NCBI GenBank assembly: GCA_002398405.1
Contig: DGYN01000116.1
Coordinates: forward strand, 1,107 to 31,538
Source: Caulobacteraceae bacterium UBA5005
GTDB taxonomy: Bacteria > Pseudomonadota > Alphaproteobacteria > Caulobacterales > Caulobacteraceae
Length of the DNA stretch: 30,432 nucleotides
Reading direction: 5' to 3'
Within the stretch, counting starts at the first letter, position 1. Each line of letters starts with the position of its first letter. The translations under genes and the position numbers were made by a program. This document shows, piece after piece, positions 13,772 to 23,606 of this stretch. Below the pieces are notes generated by a model that saw nothing but the letters and a program-made list of their open reading frames with translations, did not search any database and was not told where the DNA came from.

Positions 13772-14748
13772 GCCGGGCTTCTAGCGGCCTCGGTTCGCCT
13801 TGCATACCGCCCCGCGATGACCGCGCAGGCGATGAGCTGGATCTGGTGATAGATCATCAGCGGCAGGACGATCAGGCCGACGCTGGCGGCCGGGAAGATC
13901 AAGGACGCCATGGGAATGCCGACCACCAGCCCCTTCTGCGTGCCGCAGATGGCGACCACGATTTCATCCTCCACCGGAAAGCGCTGAAGCCGGGAGACGC
14001 GGATCGCGAGCATGATGACGAAGGTGAACAGCGCCCCGCAAAGCAGGGCCAGGGTCAGCAGCTGCAACGGTGTGACCTGTCGCCAGACATTGCCGATGAT
14101 CGCGGCGCTGAAGGCCGAATAGACGATCATCATGATGGTGAAGCGGTCGTAGATCGAGAGCTTGGCCTTGTGGCGATCGAGCGTCTTGCCAAGCCAGGGG
14201 TGGACAAGCTGGCCCGCCGCGAAGGGTAGCAGCAATTGGATGACGATTCCTTCGATGGCGTCGATCGAGATCGCCGCGCCCTGGGCGTGCATCAACAGCC
14301 CGACCAGCGCGGGCGCGAGCACGACGCCCAAGAGGTTTGAGGCCGAGGCCGCGCAGACCGCCGCGGCGACATCGCCCTTGGCGCTGGCCACCAGGGCGAC
14401 GTTGGACTGCACGGTCGAGGGCAGGCAGCAGAGGTAGGTCATACCCGCGGTCAGGGGCGGCGCCAGGAGGAAGGCCGGCAGAAGGCCCCACAGCAAGCTC
14501 AGGAGAGGATAGAGGATGAAGTTGAGGCTCAGCACCGTCAGGTGCAGCCGCCAGCGGATCAGGCCGGCGACGACCGCCTCGCGCGGCAGGCGCGCGCCGT
14601 AAAGGAAAAACAGCAGGGCGACGGCGATCTTGGAGGCCAGGGAAAACCGCTCGGCCCAGACGCCGCTTATCGGCAGGACTATGGCCAGGGCCACCGCCGC
14701 AAGGATACCGACGATCTGAGGGTCGGGTTTGAAGCGCGGGAGGTTCAG
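13768..14748 (-). CDS. bile acid:sodium symporter-like transporter (BASS/YfeH type), probable CTG start
   Basis: This multi-pass membrane protein (about nine to ten hydrophobic segments) belongs to the BASS superfamily, SBF-like branch. Diagnostic stretches are MTYLCCLPSTVQSNVALVAS, where the second half of the transport fold begins, and EIVVAICGTQKGLVVGIPMA. The solute is unknown. The first ordinary start codon is GTG at 14694 (308 aa), but in-frame codons upstream encode NLPRFKPDPQIVGILAA, exactly the kind of N-terminus and first helix expected. I therefore propose the CTG at 14748, which overlaps the purF stop as CTGA and gives 326 aa. If CTG is not used, the protein starts at 14694. The stop overlaps the SDR start. 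Confidence 0.8.
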   Translation of the reverse strand: MNLPRFKPDPQIVGILAAVALAIVLPISGVWAERFSLASKIAVALLFFLYGARLPREAVVAGLIRWRLHLTVLSLNFILYPLLSLLWGLLPAFLLAPPLTAGMTYLCCLPSTVQSNVALVASAKGDVAAAVCAASASNLLGVVLAPALVGLLMHAQGAAISIDAIEGIVIQLLLPFAAGQLVHPWLGKTLDRHKAKLSIYDRFTIMMIVYSAFSAAIIGNVWRQVTPLQLLTLALLCGALFTFVIMLAIRVSRLQRFPVEDEIVVAICGTQKGLVVGIPMASLIFPAASVGLIVLPLMIYHQIQLIACAVIAGRYARRTEAARSPA

Positions 14749-16226
14749 GAGCTGACCAGGAAGGAGAGCTGCCGATCCGAGACTTCGTTGCGGCCCTCGG
14801 CGATTTCGCGGTCGGTCAGGCGCGTGGGATAGTCGCCGGTGAAGTAATGGTCGGTGAACTGCGGCCGGGCCGCATCGCGCGGACCCGCCTCCATGGCCCA
14901 GTAGAGCCCGTCGACGGTCAGGAAGCCCAGGCTGTCGACCTCAAGGAACTCGGTCATCTCGGCCAGGGATTTGTTGGCGGCCAGCAGATGCTCACGGTCG
15001 GGCATGTCGATGCCGTAGAAATCCGGCCACAGGATCGGCGGCGACGCGGACCGCAGATGCACTTCGGCGGCGCCGGCCTCCCGCACCATGCGGACGATCT
15101 TGCGGCTGGTGGTGCCGCGGACGATGGAATCGTCGATCAGCACGACGCGTTTGCCCTCGATCGCCGCGCGGTTGGGGCTGTGTTTCATGCGCACGCCCAG
15201 CTCACGGACGTTCTGGCTCGGCTGGATGAAGGTGCGGCCGATATAGTGGTTTCGGATGATGCCCACTTCGAAGGGGACGCCGCTGGCCTGAGAAAAGCCC
15301 AGGGCCGCGGGAATGCCGCTGTCCGGCACGGGGATCACCACGTCGGCGATGGGGGCGCATTCCTCGGCCAGACGCCGGCCCATGCGCTTTCGGACCTCAT
15401 AGACGGAACGGCCGTTCACGATGCTGTCGGGCCTGGCGAAATAGACGTACTCGAAAATGCAGGGCCTGGCCCGTGACGCCGCGAAAGGCCGCGAGCTTTC
15501 GATGCCGTCGGCGTCGATGACCACCATTTCGCCGTGGTCGATGTCGCGGACATAGCGCGCGCCGATCATGTCCAGGGCGCAGGTCTCCGACGCCAGCACC
15601 GGCTTGCCGGCGAGGTCGCCCAGGACCAGCGGCCGGATGCCCAGGGGGTCACGCACGCCGATCAGCTTCTTGTTGGTGAGGGCGACCAGGGCGTAGCCGC
15701 CCTCGATCTGCTTAAGGGCGTCGACAAACCGGTCCAGCACCTTGGTGCGGCGCGATCGGGCGATGAGGTGCAGGATCACTTCGGAGTCGGAAGTCGACTG
15801 AAAGATCGCGCCTTCCTCGACCAGCTGTTCACGCAGGGTGAGGAAGTTTGTCAGATTGCCGTTGTGGGCCAGGGCCACGCCGCCGGCGGAAAGGTCGGCG
15901 AACATCGGCTGGACGTTGCGGATATAGCTGCCGCCGGCCGTCGAATAGCGCGTATGGCCGATGGCCGAATGGCCGGGCAGGCGCTCGACCAGGTCCGCCC
16001 CGGTGAAATTGTCGCCCACCAGACCCATGTGACGCTCTGTATGGAAGCGCTGGCCGTCGAAGGTGACGATGCCGCAGGCTTCCTGGCCGCGGTGCTGCAG
16101 GGCGTGAAGGCCGAGGGCGCAGACCGCGCTCGCCTCAACCGTGTCATAGACTCCGAACACCCCGCATTCGAGACGCGGACGATCATCGTCGGGGTCTCTA
16201 AAGTCAGCGGGATTGGCCTCGCTCAA
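14745..16226 (-). CDS. purF: amidophosphoribosyltransferase
   Basis: PurF converts PRPP and glutamine to 5-phosphoribosylamine, the first step of purine synthesis. The 493-aa protein has a 20-residue propeptide-like start before Cys21 (ECGVFGVYD), which becomes the N-terminal nucleophile of the glutaminase domain; HRGQEACGIV and YSTAGGS follow. The PRPP-binding loop is VVLIDDSIVRGTT. One cysteine of the B. subtilis-type iron-sulfur set is present in RPCIFEYVYFARPDS. The others are absent: the PCFYGID position reads WPDFYGID and the C-terminal CGQCxxC region reads PQFTDHYFTGDYPT. It is therefore probably an enzyme without an Fe-S cluster. The start overlaps the cvpA stop (ATGA). Confidence 0.97.
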   Translation of the reverse strand: MSEANPADFRDPDDDRPRLECGVFGVYDTVEASAVCALGLHALQHRGQEACGIVTFDGQRFHTERHMGLVGDNFTGADLVERLPGHSAIGHTRYSTAGGSYIRNVQPMFADLSAGGVALAHNGNLTNFLTLREQLVEEGAIFQSTSDSEVILHLIARSRRTKVLDRFVDALKQIEGGYALVALTNKKLIGVRDPLGIRPLVLGDLAGKPVLASETCALDMIGARYVRDIDHGEMVVIDADGIESSRPFAASRARPCIFEYVYFARPDSIVNGRSVYEVRKRMGRRLAEECAPIADVVIPVPDSGIPAALGFSQASGVPFEVGIIRNHYIGRTFIQPSQNVRELGVRMKHSPNRAAIEGKRVVLIDDSIVRGTTSRKIVRMVREAGAAEVHLRSASPPILWPDFYGIDMPDREHLLAANKSLAEMTEFLEVDSLGFLTVDGLYWAMEAGPRDAARPQFTDHYFTGDYPTRLTDREIAEGRNEVSDRQLSFLVSS

Positions 16227-16843
16227 AGCGACTTCTCCACGAGATCGTCCAGGGCTTTGCGATCGCCGGGGTCATAGCCCTTTGCCTTCGCCTTGTCTGC
16301 CGCCGAATTGGGCGGCGTATCGCCGCTGTCCCGCAAATTTCGTTCGATCACCGGGCCGACCTTGTCGAACATCGCCGACCCTTTCGGCGCCAGGGCCTTC
16401 AGGACATCGGCGGAGAAGGCCGTCAGGGGGTAGAGCTTGGCCTCCAGCACCCAGCCGGGCGTCCGTTCCGGCGGGGTCGCCGCATGGAAAACCAGGTTGA
16501 AGACCCCCAGCACCACCAGGGCCCGCACCAGGCCAAAGCCCAGACCCACGGCCCGGTCGATGGCGCCCAGGCTGGTCTGGTGGATCCTGCGGGTGATCGG
16601 CAGGGCGGCCAGGCGGATCACGATGTAGGTGACCAGGAAGACGCTCACTAGGGCCGCCGCCTTGGCCAGCCATTCGGCGGCGACAAAGCCCATGAAGATC
16701 GGGGCGCTGAACCGCAGCGAGACAATGGCCAGCACCACCGCGGCGATAAAGGCCAGCACCGCCACGACCTCGCGCGTCGCCCCGCGGATGAAACCCACAA
16801 GGGCCGAGATCAGAAGAATGCCCGCGATGATCAGGTCGAACAC
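16223..16843 (-). CDS. cvpA: CvpA family inner-membrane protein
   Basis: This 206-aa protein has four predicted transmembrane helices in the first 120 residues (MFDLIIAGILLISALVGFIR at the start, then about 28-45, 62-82 and 98-118). The signature GFIRGATREV follows the first helix and LGAIDRAVGLGFGLVRALVV precedes the fourth. A polar C-terminal tail of about 80 residues (PPNSAADKAKAKGYDPGDRK) is cytoplasmic or periplasmic. CvpA is needed for colicin V production in E. coli and is widely linked to purF; its molecular role is uncertain, with envelope homeostasis implicated. Here it sits between radA (1-bp gap) and purF (ATGA overlap), which supports the assignment. Confidence 0.93.
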   Translation of the reverse strand: MFDLIIAGILLISALVGFIRGATREVVAVLAFIAAVVLAIVSLRFSAPIFMGFVAAEWLAKAAALVSVFLVTYIVIRLAALPITRRIHQTSLGAIDRAVGLGFGLVRALVVLGVFNLVFHAATPPERTPGWVLEAKLYPLTAFSADVLKALAPKGSAMFDKVGPVIERNLRDSGDTPPNSAADKAKAKGYDPGDRKALDDLVEKSL

Positions 16844-16844
16844 A

Positions 16845-18212
16845 TCAGCTCCAGCGGTCTTCGCCGATACGCGTCACCGCGTCGACGAGGCGGGATACGC
16901 CGGTGAAGGGGAAGGGCGAGGCTTCCTGGGCGCCGGCCGGCCCAAGGGCATGACCAAACCCCAGTTTTGCGGCCTCCTTGAGGCGGGATTCCATGCGGCT
17001 GACTGAGCGCACCTCGCCGGAAAGGCTGATTTCCCCAAACACCACGCAGTCCTGCGGAAGCGCGCAGTCGAGCGCCGAGGAGGCGAGCGCCGCCGCCGCC
17101 GCCAGGTCCGCGGCCGGCTCATTGATGCGCATCCCGCCGGCCACGTTCAGATAGACGTCCCGGTCGGCGAAGGAGAGGCCGCACCTCGCCTCAAGCACCG
17201 CCAGCACCATGGCCAGCCTGCCCGAATCCCAACCGACCACCGCGCGCCTGGGCGTGCCGTAGGCGGAGGGCGCCGCCAGCGCCTGGAACTCGACTAGCAC
17301 CGGACGCGAGCCCTCCATGCCGGCGAACACCGCCGCGCCCGCCGCCCTTTGACCGGAATCGCCGAGGAACAGGGCCGAGGGATTGCGCACCTCGCGAAGC
17401 CCGGCCTCACCCATCTCGAAGACGCCGATCTCGTCGGTGGCGCCGAAACGGTTCTTGGCGGCGCGCAGGATGCGGAAGGGATAGCCGCGTTCGCCCTCGA
17501 AGGAGAGGACCGCATCGACCATGTGTTCCACGACGCGGGGCCCGGCGATCTGGCCGTCCTTGGTGACGTGCCCGACCAGGATCACCGCCATGTTCTGTTT
17601 CTTGGCCAGCCGCACCAGTTCGGCGGCGCAGGTCCGCACCTGGGTGACCGAGCCCGGCCCCGCCTCGTGCATGTCGCTCCACAGGGTCTGGATGCTGTCG
17701 ATGACCACCAGGTCAAATTTTTCGCGCTTCAGGCCGTCGACGATGTCGCGTAAGGCGGTTTCGGCCGCGAGGCTCACCGGGGTGTGGCTCAGACCCATGC
17801 GCCCGGCGCGGGCCCTGATCTGCTCCACCGCCTCTTCGCCCGAGACATAGGCGCAGGACGCGCCCCTGGCGGCCGCCTCGCCGCAGACCTGGAGCATGAG
17901 GGTGGATTTGCCGACTCCCGGGTCGCCCCCGACCAGGATCGCCGATCCCGGCACGACGCCGCCGCCGCAGACCCGGTCGAACTCCTCCACGCCGGTGGCG
18001 ATCCTCGGTGGCGAGACGCCTTCGCTTTCCAGGGAGAGAAACGACAGGCCCCGCTGTTTGGTCGGTTTGGAGGGAGCCAGCGCGCCGGGCGGACGGCTCT
18101 GCAGTTCTTCCACCAGGGTGTTCCACGCGCCGCACGAACCGCACTGGCCGGCCCACTTGGTGTGAACCGCGCCGCAGGCCTGGCAGATGTAGGCGGCGCC
18201 GTCTCGGGCCAT
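16845..18212 (-). CDS. radA: DNA repair protein RadA (Sms)
   Basis: RadA is a RecA-related helicase that drives branch migration of recombination intermediates. The 455-aa protein has all its domains. There is an N-terminal C4 zinc finger (Cys10, Cys13, Cys24, Cys27). The RecA-like core has Walker A GGDPGVGKST (residues 95-104), Walker B-like FDLVVIDSIQTL and the RadA-specific KNRFG motif (ILRAAKNRFGATDE). A C-terminal Lon-like domain contains GMRINEPAADLAAAAALASS and VVFGEISLSGEVR. It is the first gene of a five-gene minus-strand operon with cvpA, purF, the transporter and the SDR, and diverges from the Yip1-type gene across 175 bp. Confidence 0.96.
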   Translation of the reverse strand: MARDGAAYICQACGAVHTKWAGQCGSCGAWNTLVEELQSRPPGALAPSKPTKQRGLSFLSLESEGVSPPRIATGVEEFDRVCGGGVVPGSAILVGGDPGVGKSTLMLQVCGEAAARGASCAYVSGEEAVEQIRARAGRMGLSHTPVSLAAETALRDIVDGLKREKFDLVVIDSIQTLWSDMHEAGPGSVTQVRTCAAELVRLAKKQNMAVILVGHVTKDGQIAGPRVVEHMVDAVLSFEGERGYPFRILRAAKNRFGATDEIGVFEMGEAGLREVRNPSALFLGDSGQRAAGAAVFAGMEGSRPVLVEFQALAAPSAYGTPRRAVVGWDSGRLAMVLAVLEARCGLSFADRDVYLNVAGGMRINEPAADLAAAAALASSALDCALPQDCVVFGEISLSGEVRSVSRMESRLKEAAKLGFGHALGPAGAQEASPFPFTGVSRLVDAVTRIGEDRWS

Positions 18213-18387
18213 GGAGGTTCCTGGAGGTCTTCCGGCTCGGGGCGATTCGCCGGAGGGTCAGTCTAGGGGACGCGGGCATATGGGGGGAGCGGGCGTTCGC
18301 CGCAAACTCAACTGTGTCTCCGTTGCAATATGCGGCTTAGGGTGTAGCGTCTGCGCGGGGTAGAACGGCGTTATCCAACAGGAGAGC

Positions 18388-19590
18388 ATGATCATGACGA
18401 TTGAGGGCGGGGGCGCTTCGAGCGCCGGACTGATCGGGCGCGTGAAGGGGATTCTTCTCACGCCGAAGACTGAATGGGACGTTATCGACAACGAACCGGC
18501 CACCGTACAGAGCTTGTATCTGCAGTATGCGGTAATCCTGGCCGCGATCCCGGTGGTCGCCAGCCTGATAGGTGGCCAGGTTTTCGGCACCACGGTTCTA
18601 GGCGTAACCTATCGTCCACCGATCGTAGGCGGGACCGTCACGGCGGTGGTGGGCTATGTCCTGTCTCTGGTCTCGGTGGGCTTGCTGGGTTTTGTCATCA
18701 ATGCACTGGCTCCCAGCTTCGATGGGACTAAGGACACGGTCAAAGCCTTCAAGGTCGCGATCTACGCCTCGACCGCAGGCTGGATTGTTGGGATCCTCAA
18801 CATCGTCCCGATGCTTGGTCTGCTCGGCATCCTGGGACTGCTGTACGGCTGCTACCTGATCTATCTTGGCCTCCCCAAGCTAATGAATGCGCCTGAGACC
18901 AAGGCGGTGGGGTATACGGTGGTGACTATAATCATCGCCATCGTCCTGAACCTCCTGGTGGGCATTGTAGCGGCGGCCGTTACCGCTCCTCTCCTGTTGG
19001 GCGCCAATATCGCCAGCGGTCCGGGCCGGGTCAGCGGTAATCTGACCGTGCCAGGAATCGGCTCCGTCGACGTCGACAAGCTCGAGCGGGCGGCCGACCA
19101 AATGGCGGCGGCAGCGGAGAACATAAATGCCGCTACCGGTGACGGCTCGGTCACGACAAACAATGGGGCCGTTGTCGCCGCCGACGCCTTGCAGACACTC
19201 ATCCCGGCCAGTCTGCCGGGCGGCTTTGCCCGCACGGAACTTTCGAGCGCGAGCGCAGGCGGCATTGCCGCCGGCGCTAACGCCACCTTCAACCGGGGCG
19301 ACTCGGTGATCCGCCTCAATGTGGTGGACGCCGGGCCCATGGGCGCCATGGCCGGCGCCTTTCAGGTGAGCAGCAACCGCACCACCGCGACCGGCTATGA
19401 AAAGATGAGCACCATCGATGGGCGCCTCACCACCGAGGAGTACGACCGGTCGAACAACCACGGCAAATACAGCGTCATGGTCGGCCGTTTTGTGGTCGAG
19501 GCATCCGGCGACAAGATCACCATCGGCGAACTCAAGTCCGCCGTGAACGCCGTGCCCCTGGGCCGCCTAGAGGCGATGGCGAAGGGCTAG
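18388..19590 (+). CDS. Yip1-type multi-pass membrane protein with C-terminal soluble domain
   Basis: This 400-aa protein has an N-terminal Yip1-like membrane domain, opening with LIGRVKGILLTPKTEWDVID, a stretch typical of bacterial Yip1 proteins. About five hydrophobic helices follow between residues 47 and 210. The C-terminal half (about 215-400) is soluble and includes a Gly/Ser/Asn-rich region (ENINAATGDGSVTTNNGAVV), then a folded-looking segment with RGDSVIRLNVVDAGPMGAMA and YEKMSTIDGRLTTEEYDR. Function is unknown. Two ATGs compete: 18388, with AGGAG only 3 bases away, and 18394, where the same AGGAG has better spacing; the difference is two residues. The 3' end overlaps the convergent alr gene by 4 bp. 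Confidence 0.8.
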   Translation: MIMTIEGGGASSAGLIGRVKGILLTPKTEWDVIDNEPATVQSLYLQYAVILAAIPVVASLIGGQVFGTTVLGVTYRPPIVGGTVTAVVGYVLSLVSVGLLGFVINALAPSFDGTKDTVKAFKVAIYASTAGWIVGILNIVPMLGLLGILGLLYGCYLIYLGLPKLMNAPETKAVGYTVVTIIIAIVLNLLVGIVAAAVTAPLLLGANIASGPGRVSGNLTVPGIGSVDVDKLERAADQMAAAAENINAATGDGSVTTNNGAVVAADALQTLIPASLPGGFARTELSSASAGGIAAGANATFNRGDSVIRLNVVDAGPMGAMAGAFQVSSNRTTATGYEKMSTIDGRLTTEEYDRSNNHGKYSVMVGRFVVEASGDKITIGELKSAVNAVPLGRLEAMAKG

Positions 19591-20627
19591 CCCTCGCCGC
19601 CCAGATAGACCCGCTCCGCGCGGTCGCCCAGGCGCACCAGACATTCGTGCGCCACGGTCTCGGCGCTGGCCGCCAAATCGTCCAGGAGGGCGTTGGGGCC
19701 TAGAAGTTCAACAGGCTCGCCAATCCTTGCAGGGATGTCGCTGACGCCCACGGCGATCATGTCCATGGTGATGACGGCGAAGGGCGCGCGTTTTCCGCCC
19801 ACAAAACCGTAGTGACCCCTGTGGCCCCGCCGCACGATCCCGTCCGCATAGCCGGCGGCGACCAGGGCGATGCGCATCGCGCGGTCCGCCTGGAACATTG
19901 ATCCATAGCCGATGCGCTCGCCTGCCTTGATGTCCCTGATCTGCAGGATAGGCGCCTCCAGCCTCGCCACAGCCCGATAGTCCGGATGCGGGACCTCACG
20001 CGGCCCGCCGCCGTAGAGGCTGATCCCTGGCCGCGTGACCTCGTATAGATATGCGTCCCCCAGATAGATGCCGGCCGAGGCGGCGAGGCTGGCCGGGGCG
20101 TTGGGGAAAAGGGCGCGGACCGGCCTGAACCGATCCAGCTGATCGCGATTGCGCGGATCATCCGGCTCTCCGGCGGCGCCCAGGTGACTCATGACCAGGC
20201 TGATCGCCAAGCCCTCCCGCGCCAGGACCGCGGCCTCGTCAGCGCTGACCCCCAGCCGGTTCATCCCGGTGTCTACGTGTAGGGCGGCGGGCGGGCCGTC
20301 CCAGGCGCGGGCTTCGGCGAGGTTGCTCAGAACCGGGGTCAGGCGCGCGGCCTTTAGCCTCGCCGGCTCACCGCAGACCCCATCGAGGATGAGGATTTCC
20401 GCATCCCGCCCGCCCAGTTCGGCCCGCAGGCGCTCGCCTTCCGACAGCCGCGCCACGAAGAATCGCCGGGCGCCTTCTGAATGCAGCCGCCGCGACACCG
20501 GCCCCACGCCCAGCCCGTATCCGTCCGCCTTGACCACCGGCGCGGGCTCGGCCTCGCCGCCCTTGGCCTTGAGCGCCGCATAGTTCGCCGCCAGGGCGTC
20601 GAGATCGATGGTCAGCTTGGCGCGCAT
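19587..20627 (-). CDS. alr: alanine racemase
   Basis: This PLP enzyme interconverts L- and D-alanine, supplying D-Ala for peptidoglycan. The 346-aa protein carries the PLP lysine in VVKADGYGLG (Lys33) and the second catalytic residue, a Tyr, in GERIGYGSMF. ALHVDTGMNRLGV and VTRPGISLYGG complete the barrel signature, and MDMIAVGVSD lies in the C-terminal beta domain. It is slightly shorter than E. coli Alr (359 aa) but complete. It follows dnaB on the same strand after 38 bp, so the two are probably co-transcribed. Its stop overlaps the end of the convergent Yip1-type gene. Confidence 0.95.
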   Translation of the reverse strand: MRAKLTIDLDALAANYAALKAKGGEAEPAPVVKADGYGLGVGPVSRRLHSEGARRFFVARLSEGERLRAELGGRDAEILILDGVCGEPARLKAARLTPVLSNLAEARAWDGPPAALHVDTGMNRLGVSADEAAVLAREGLAISLVMSHLGAAGEPDDPRNRDQLDRFRPVRALFPNAPASLAASAGIYLGDAYLYEVTRPGISLYGGGPREVPHPDYRAVARLEAPILQIRDIKAGERIGYGSMFQADRAMRIALVAAGYADGIVRRGHRGHYGFVGGKRAPFAVITMDMIAVGVSDIPARIGEPVELLGPNALLDDLAASAETVAHECLVRLGDRAERVYLGGEG

Positions 20628-20665
20628 CAGGCCGCGCTACTCCGCGCCGCGCCGGATCGTCAAGC

Positions 20666-22150
<1,485 letters not shown>

Positions 22151-22280
22151 GGGTTACCCATAGCTTAACGAGTCGGGCGGATGCATGCTCCAAACCGCCG
22201 CAGTTTCGAACCGCCCACAGTGTTGGTCATAGCTGCCCACAGGACTTGTGGATCGCTGCGGTGCACCAATCGCAAGAAAG
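22151..22280 (-). promoter_or_regulatory. dnaB upstream region with repeated TGTGG words and a weak DnaA-box-like site
   Basis: This 130-bp gap should contain the dnaB promoter, but I find no convincing -35/-10 pair. On the plus strand GCCCACAG occurs twice, at 22213-22220 and 22235-22242, 22 bp apart, about two helical turns. TGTGGATCG (22247-22255) matches 7 of 9 positions of a DnaA box in reverse orientation (TGTGGATAA). Regulation by DnaA is only a possibility. Confidence 0.3.
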
Positions 22281-22311
22281 AAAAAGGGCGGCCCCCGGAA
22301 GGGCCGCCCTT
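22273..22311 (-). terminator. strong Rho-independent terminator of the rpsF-rpsR-rplI operon
   Basis: An 11-bp perfect stem (22284-22294 with 22301-22311, core GGGCGGCCC/GGGCCGCCC) closes the 6-nt loop CCGGAA. Read on the minus strand it is followed by TTTTTCTTTCTTG, a clear U-rich tract. It lies 24 bp after the rplI stop codon. Confidence 0.92.
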
Positions 22312-22334
22312 GATCATCTAGGGTGCTGAAAGAC

Positions 22335-22922
22335 CTACTCTTCGAGACCGCGGTCGCCCACCAGGGAGCCCGCGCCGCCTTCGAGCATGTCCTTGGCGGC
22401 TTCCGCCGCCGCGGCTTGGTCCTCGTCGAACTGCGAGGTGATCACGTTTTCGCCGCGGGCCTGACGTTCGGCTTCGTCGGCGCTGCGGGCGATGTTGATG
22501 TTCACCGTCACCGTGACTTCGGCGTGCAGCTTGATCTTCACCGCATGGACGCCGAGCGTCTTGATCGGCTTGTCTAGGACGATCATCGAGCGGTCGACCG
22601 CGCCGCCCTCGGCGTTGACCGCGTCGGCGACGTCGCGCCCCGCGACCGAACCGTAGAGCTGGCCGCTCTCACCCGCCTGACGGATCAGGATGTAGGAGGC
22701 GCCGTCGAGCTTATCGCCGGACTTGGACGCTTCGGCGCGAGCCTTGGCGTTGCGCGCTTCGATATTGGCGCGCTCGGCTTCGAACTGCTTGAGGTTGGCG
22801 GCGTTGGCGCGCAGCGCCTTGTTGCGCGGCAGGAGGTAGTTGCGGGCAAAACCGTCTTTGACATTGATCACGTCGCCGAGGGCGCCGCGGCCTTCCAGCC
22901 GCTCCAGGAGAACTACTTTCAT
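22335..22922 (-). CDS. rplI: 50S ribosomal protein L9
   Basis: L9 binds domain V of 23S rRNA at the base of the L1 stalk and helps maintain reading frame. The 195-aa protein starts MKVVLLERLEGRGALGDVIN and continues with VKDGFARNYLLPRNKALRA, the diagnostic N-terminal RNA-binding domain. The long connecting helix (LKQFEAERANIEARNAKARA) leads to the C-terminal domain with LYGSVAGRDVADAV. It is about 45 residues longer than E. coli L9 because of an acidic, Ala-rich C-terminal tail (FDEDQAAAAEAAKDMLEGGA), as seen in other alphaproteobacteria. It is the last gene of the operon, 11 bp after rpsR. Confidence 0.97.
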   Translation of the reverse strand: MKVVLLERLEGRGALGDVINVKDGFARNYLLPRNKALRANAANLKQFEAERANIEARNAKARAEASKSGDKLDGASYILIRQAGESGQLYGSVAGRDVADAVNAEGGAVDRSMIVLDKPIKTLGVHAVKIKLHAEVTVTVNINIARSADEAERQARGENVITSQFDEDQAAAAEAAKDMLEGGAGSLVGDRGLEE

Positions 22923-22933
22923 GATCCTTCTCC

Positions 22934-23188
22934 CTATTTCACAACATACGGAAGGAGGGCCAGGAAGCGGGCGCGCTTGATGGCCTTGGCCAGTTCACGC
23001 TGCTTCTTGGCCGACACCGCGGTGATGCGCGAGGGCACGATCTTACCGCGCTCGGAAACGTAGCGCTGCAGGAGCTTGACGTCCTTATAGTCGATCTTCG
23101 GCGCGGCCGAGCCCGAGAACGGGCAAACCTTGCGGCGGCGGAAGAAGGGGCGGCGGGCACCCGCGTCCGGGGTGGTTTCGTCGGTCAT
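22934..23188 (-). CDS. rpsR: 30S ribosomal protein S18
   Basis: S18 forms a heterodimer with S6 on the platform of the small subunit. The 84-aa protein shows the conserved RRPFFRRRKVCPFSG segment, IDYKDVKLLQRYVSERGKI and the basic C-terminal RELAKAIKRARFLALLPY. It lies between rpsF (15-bp gap) and rplI (11-bp gap) in the usual order. The S6:S18 complex is known in many bacteria to repress its own operon through the rpsF leader, and a suitable structure is present upstream here. Confidence 0.97.
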   Translation of the reverse strand: MTDETTPDAGARRPFFRRRKVCPFSGSAAPKIDYKDVKLLQRYVSERGKIVPSRITAVSAKKQRELAKAIKRARFLALLPYVVK

Positions 23189-23203
23189 AGTGTCATCCTC
23201 CCC

Positions 23204-23587
23204 TTAGACTTCGACTTCGAGATCGTCGAAGCGCGGACGGTCGTCGCGTTCACTGCGCTCGCGGTCGCGGCGCGCCAGGATCGGCGAGAGCTCGAGGTCG
23301 AGCTCGTCGACCTTCACGGTCATGTAGCGCAGCACGTCTTCGTTGATAGACAGCTGGCGCTCCATCTCCTTCACCGCCGGCGCCGGGGCGTCGATGGCGA
23401 GCAGGGAGTAGTGACCCTTGCGGTTCTTCTTGATCCGGTATGTGAGGTTGCGAAGACCCCAATATTCGATTTTCGCGATGTGGCCGCCGGCGCCTTCGAT
23501 CAGAGCCTTAAGCTCTTCATTGAGGGTTTCGGCCTGCTGCGCGGAGATGTCCTGCCGCGCGATCAGCACGTGCTCGTATAAAGCCAT
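23204..23587 (-). CDS. rpsF: 30S ribosomal protein S6
   Basis: S6 pairs with S18 in the 30S platform. The start at 23587 (MALYEHVLIARQDISAQQAE) is chosen because AAGGAC precedes it and the protein begins as S6 proteins do; a longer open frame upstream is untranslated leader. The 127-aa protein contains the ferredoxin-like fold with GLRNLTYRIKKNRKGHYSLL and a C-terminal charged tail (ARRDRERSERDDRPRFDDLE), longer than a bare S6 core. It is first in rpsF-rpsR-rplI and carries a structured leader of about 100 nt. Confidence 0.96.
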   Translation of the reverse strand: MALYEHVLIARQDISAQQAETLNEELKALIEGAGGHIAKIEYWGLRNLTYRIKKNRKGHYSLLAIDAPAPAVKEMERQLSINEDVLRYMTVKVDELDLELSPILARRDRERSERDDRPRFDDLEVEV

Positions 23588-23606
23588 AATGTCCTTCTTC
23601 CGTTGT

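Noticed and set aside
18213..18387. Promoter boxes in the radA/Yip1 divergent region (TTGCAA on plus; a GCTACACC box on minus).
   Set aside because: TTGCAA has no -10 at 16-18 bp, and the GCTACACC box has no -35 at 10-14 bp, so I could not support a specific promoter although one must exist.
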